NCBI GenBank assembly: GCA_029263395.1 | Contig: JAJCXO010000156.1 | Location: forward strand, 1 to 64,000 | Source of the DNA: Acidobacteriota bacterium | Lineage (GTDB): Bacteria; Acidobacteriota; Thermoanaerobaculia; Multivoradales; J023 | Direction: 5' to 3' | DNA length: 64,000 nt | Part shown: positions 63,702 through 64,000 of the stretch, piece by piece | Numbering within the stretch: the first letter of the stretch is position 1 | How the letters are laid out: each line of letters starts with the position of its first letter | The notes under the pieces: generated by a model | Databases searched by the model: none | Seen by the model: only the letters and a program-made list of their open reading frames with translations | Told to the model about the DNA's origin: nothing | Program-made: the position numbers and the translations under genes

Positions 63702-64000
63702 TCAGGCAGCCTCGATCGCCCTGACCACCGCTTCGGTGAACTCGTGGGTACCCGCGGTGCCTCCAAGGTCCCGCGTCCGCACTTTCTGGTCGACCAAAAC
63801 ATGCAACAAGGCTGTCTCCAGGCGCTTGGCCTGATCGACATGGCCAAGGTGATGGAGCATCATGACCGCGGAGCGCATCAAGGCCAGGGGATTGGCGACG
63901 CCGCGACCGGCAATATCCGGCGCGCTGCCATGGACCGCTTCGAACACTGCGGCATCTTCTCCGAGGTTGGCGCCCGGGGAAACGCCGAGACCCCCCACCA
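63702..64000 (-). CDS. isocitrate/isopropylmalate dehydrogenase family (5' end outside window)
   Basis: The ~99 C-terminal residues include GGLGVSPGANLGEDAAVFEAVHGSAPDIAGRGVANPLALMRSAVMMLHHLG, the substrate and cofactor region of NAD-type isocitrate or 3-isopropylmalate dehydrogenases. The FEAVHGSAPDIAG block fits NAD-dependent isocitrate dehydrogenase best. The frame stays open to the window edge. Its stop is 18 bases upstream of the S41 gene start. Confidence 0.85.
   Translation of the reverse strand, partial: VGGLGVSPGANLGEDAAVFEAVHGSAPDIAGRGVANPLALMRSAVMMLHHLGHVDQAKRLETALLHVLVDQKVRTRDLGGTAGTHEFTEAVVRAIEAA

Noticed and set aside
1-64000. tRNA, rRNA and transposase genes
   Set aside because: None found by eye; the DnaC/IstB-like ATPase at 40450 has no transposase neighbour. 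Only a covariance-model search could fully exclude tRNAs.

Overview
The window is a piece of a GC-rich, Gram-negative-type bacterial chromosome. Several features suggest an Acidobacteriota-like organism, perhaps near Thermoanaerobaculia: lipoprotein signals, a very large alpha-2-macroglobulin, an S9 prolyl oligopeptidase, a PQQ-repeat/LolA-like fusion, LytS/LytTR signalling, a remnant of a DUF5916-like protein, and many secreted proteins of unknown role. No rRNA, tRNA, CRISPR array or intact transposase was seen, so the placement is inference.

Layout. 1-6.3 kb: a secreted cysteine-containing tandem-repeat protein (cut by the left edge), a HEAT-repeat protein and a TPR protein. 6.4-7.1 kb: an MbtH-like protein and a small conserved companion, with no NRPS in view. 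7.4-9.3 kb: htpG with a good terminator. 9.4-10.1 kb: a VapBC-type toxin-antitoxin pair. 10.1-15.2 kb, minus strand: a membrane protein, a PQQ-propeller/LolA-like fusion and a LytS/LytTR two-component pair. 15.4-17.0 kb: a membrane-anchored S33-type hydrolase.

17.0-26.3 kb is an accessory region. It holds an SDR gene bounded like an integron cassette (GTTAGGC before it, an attC-like hairpin after it), hairpin repeats, a CGNR zinc-finger protein, a degraded partial copy of a nearby gene, a hicAB module with a third unknown gene, a tightly coupled operon of four small unknown genes behind a recognisable promoter, two adjacent AraC-type genes separated by a minisatellite, four 42-bp palindromic repeats, and a gene relic.

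26.2-43.6 kb returns to core-like content: a DUF1772-like membrane protein, a methyltransferase, a VanZ-like protein, the 2059-aa alpha-2-macroglobulin coupled to an NlpC/P60 lipoprotein, a PLP decarboxylase coupled to a methyltransferase, a SPOR-SpoIID lytic enzyme, a DnaC-like ATPase and a secreted prolyl oligopeptidase. 43.6-52.7 kb: a DUF5916-like relic, an esterase, and a surface-glycan set with a cellulose-synthase-like GT2, a GT2/methyltransferase/deacetylase three-domain protein, another GT2 and an MsbA-like ABC exporter. 52.9-60.0 kb, minus strand: lon, an aminotransferase, a glutamine amidotransferase, cutC and an SSS symporter carrying an unusual inserted domain.

60.1-60.9 kb is a long non-coding stretch rich in palindromes. 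It precedes an unknown helical protein, a higBA locus whose toxin gene is frameshifted, an S41 peptidase and the C-terminal end of an isocitrate-dehydrogenase-type enzyme at the right edge. The most unusual signals are the cassette-like SDR insertion, the palindrome arrays, the orphan MbtH pair, the three-domain glycan enzyme, the symporter insertion and the broken higB.
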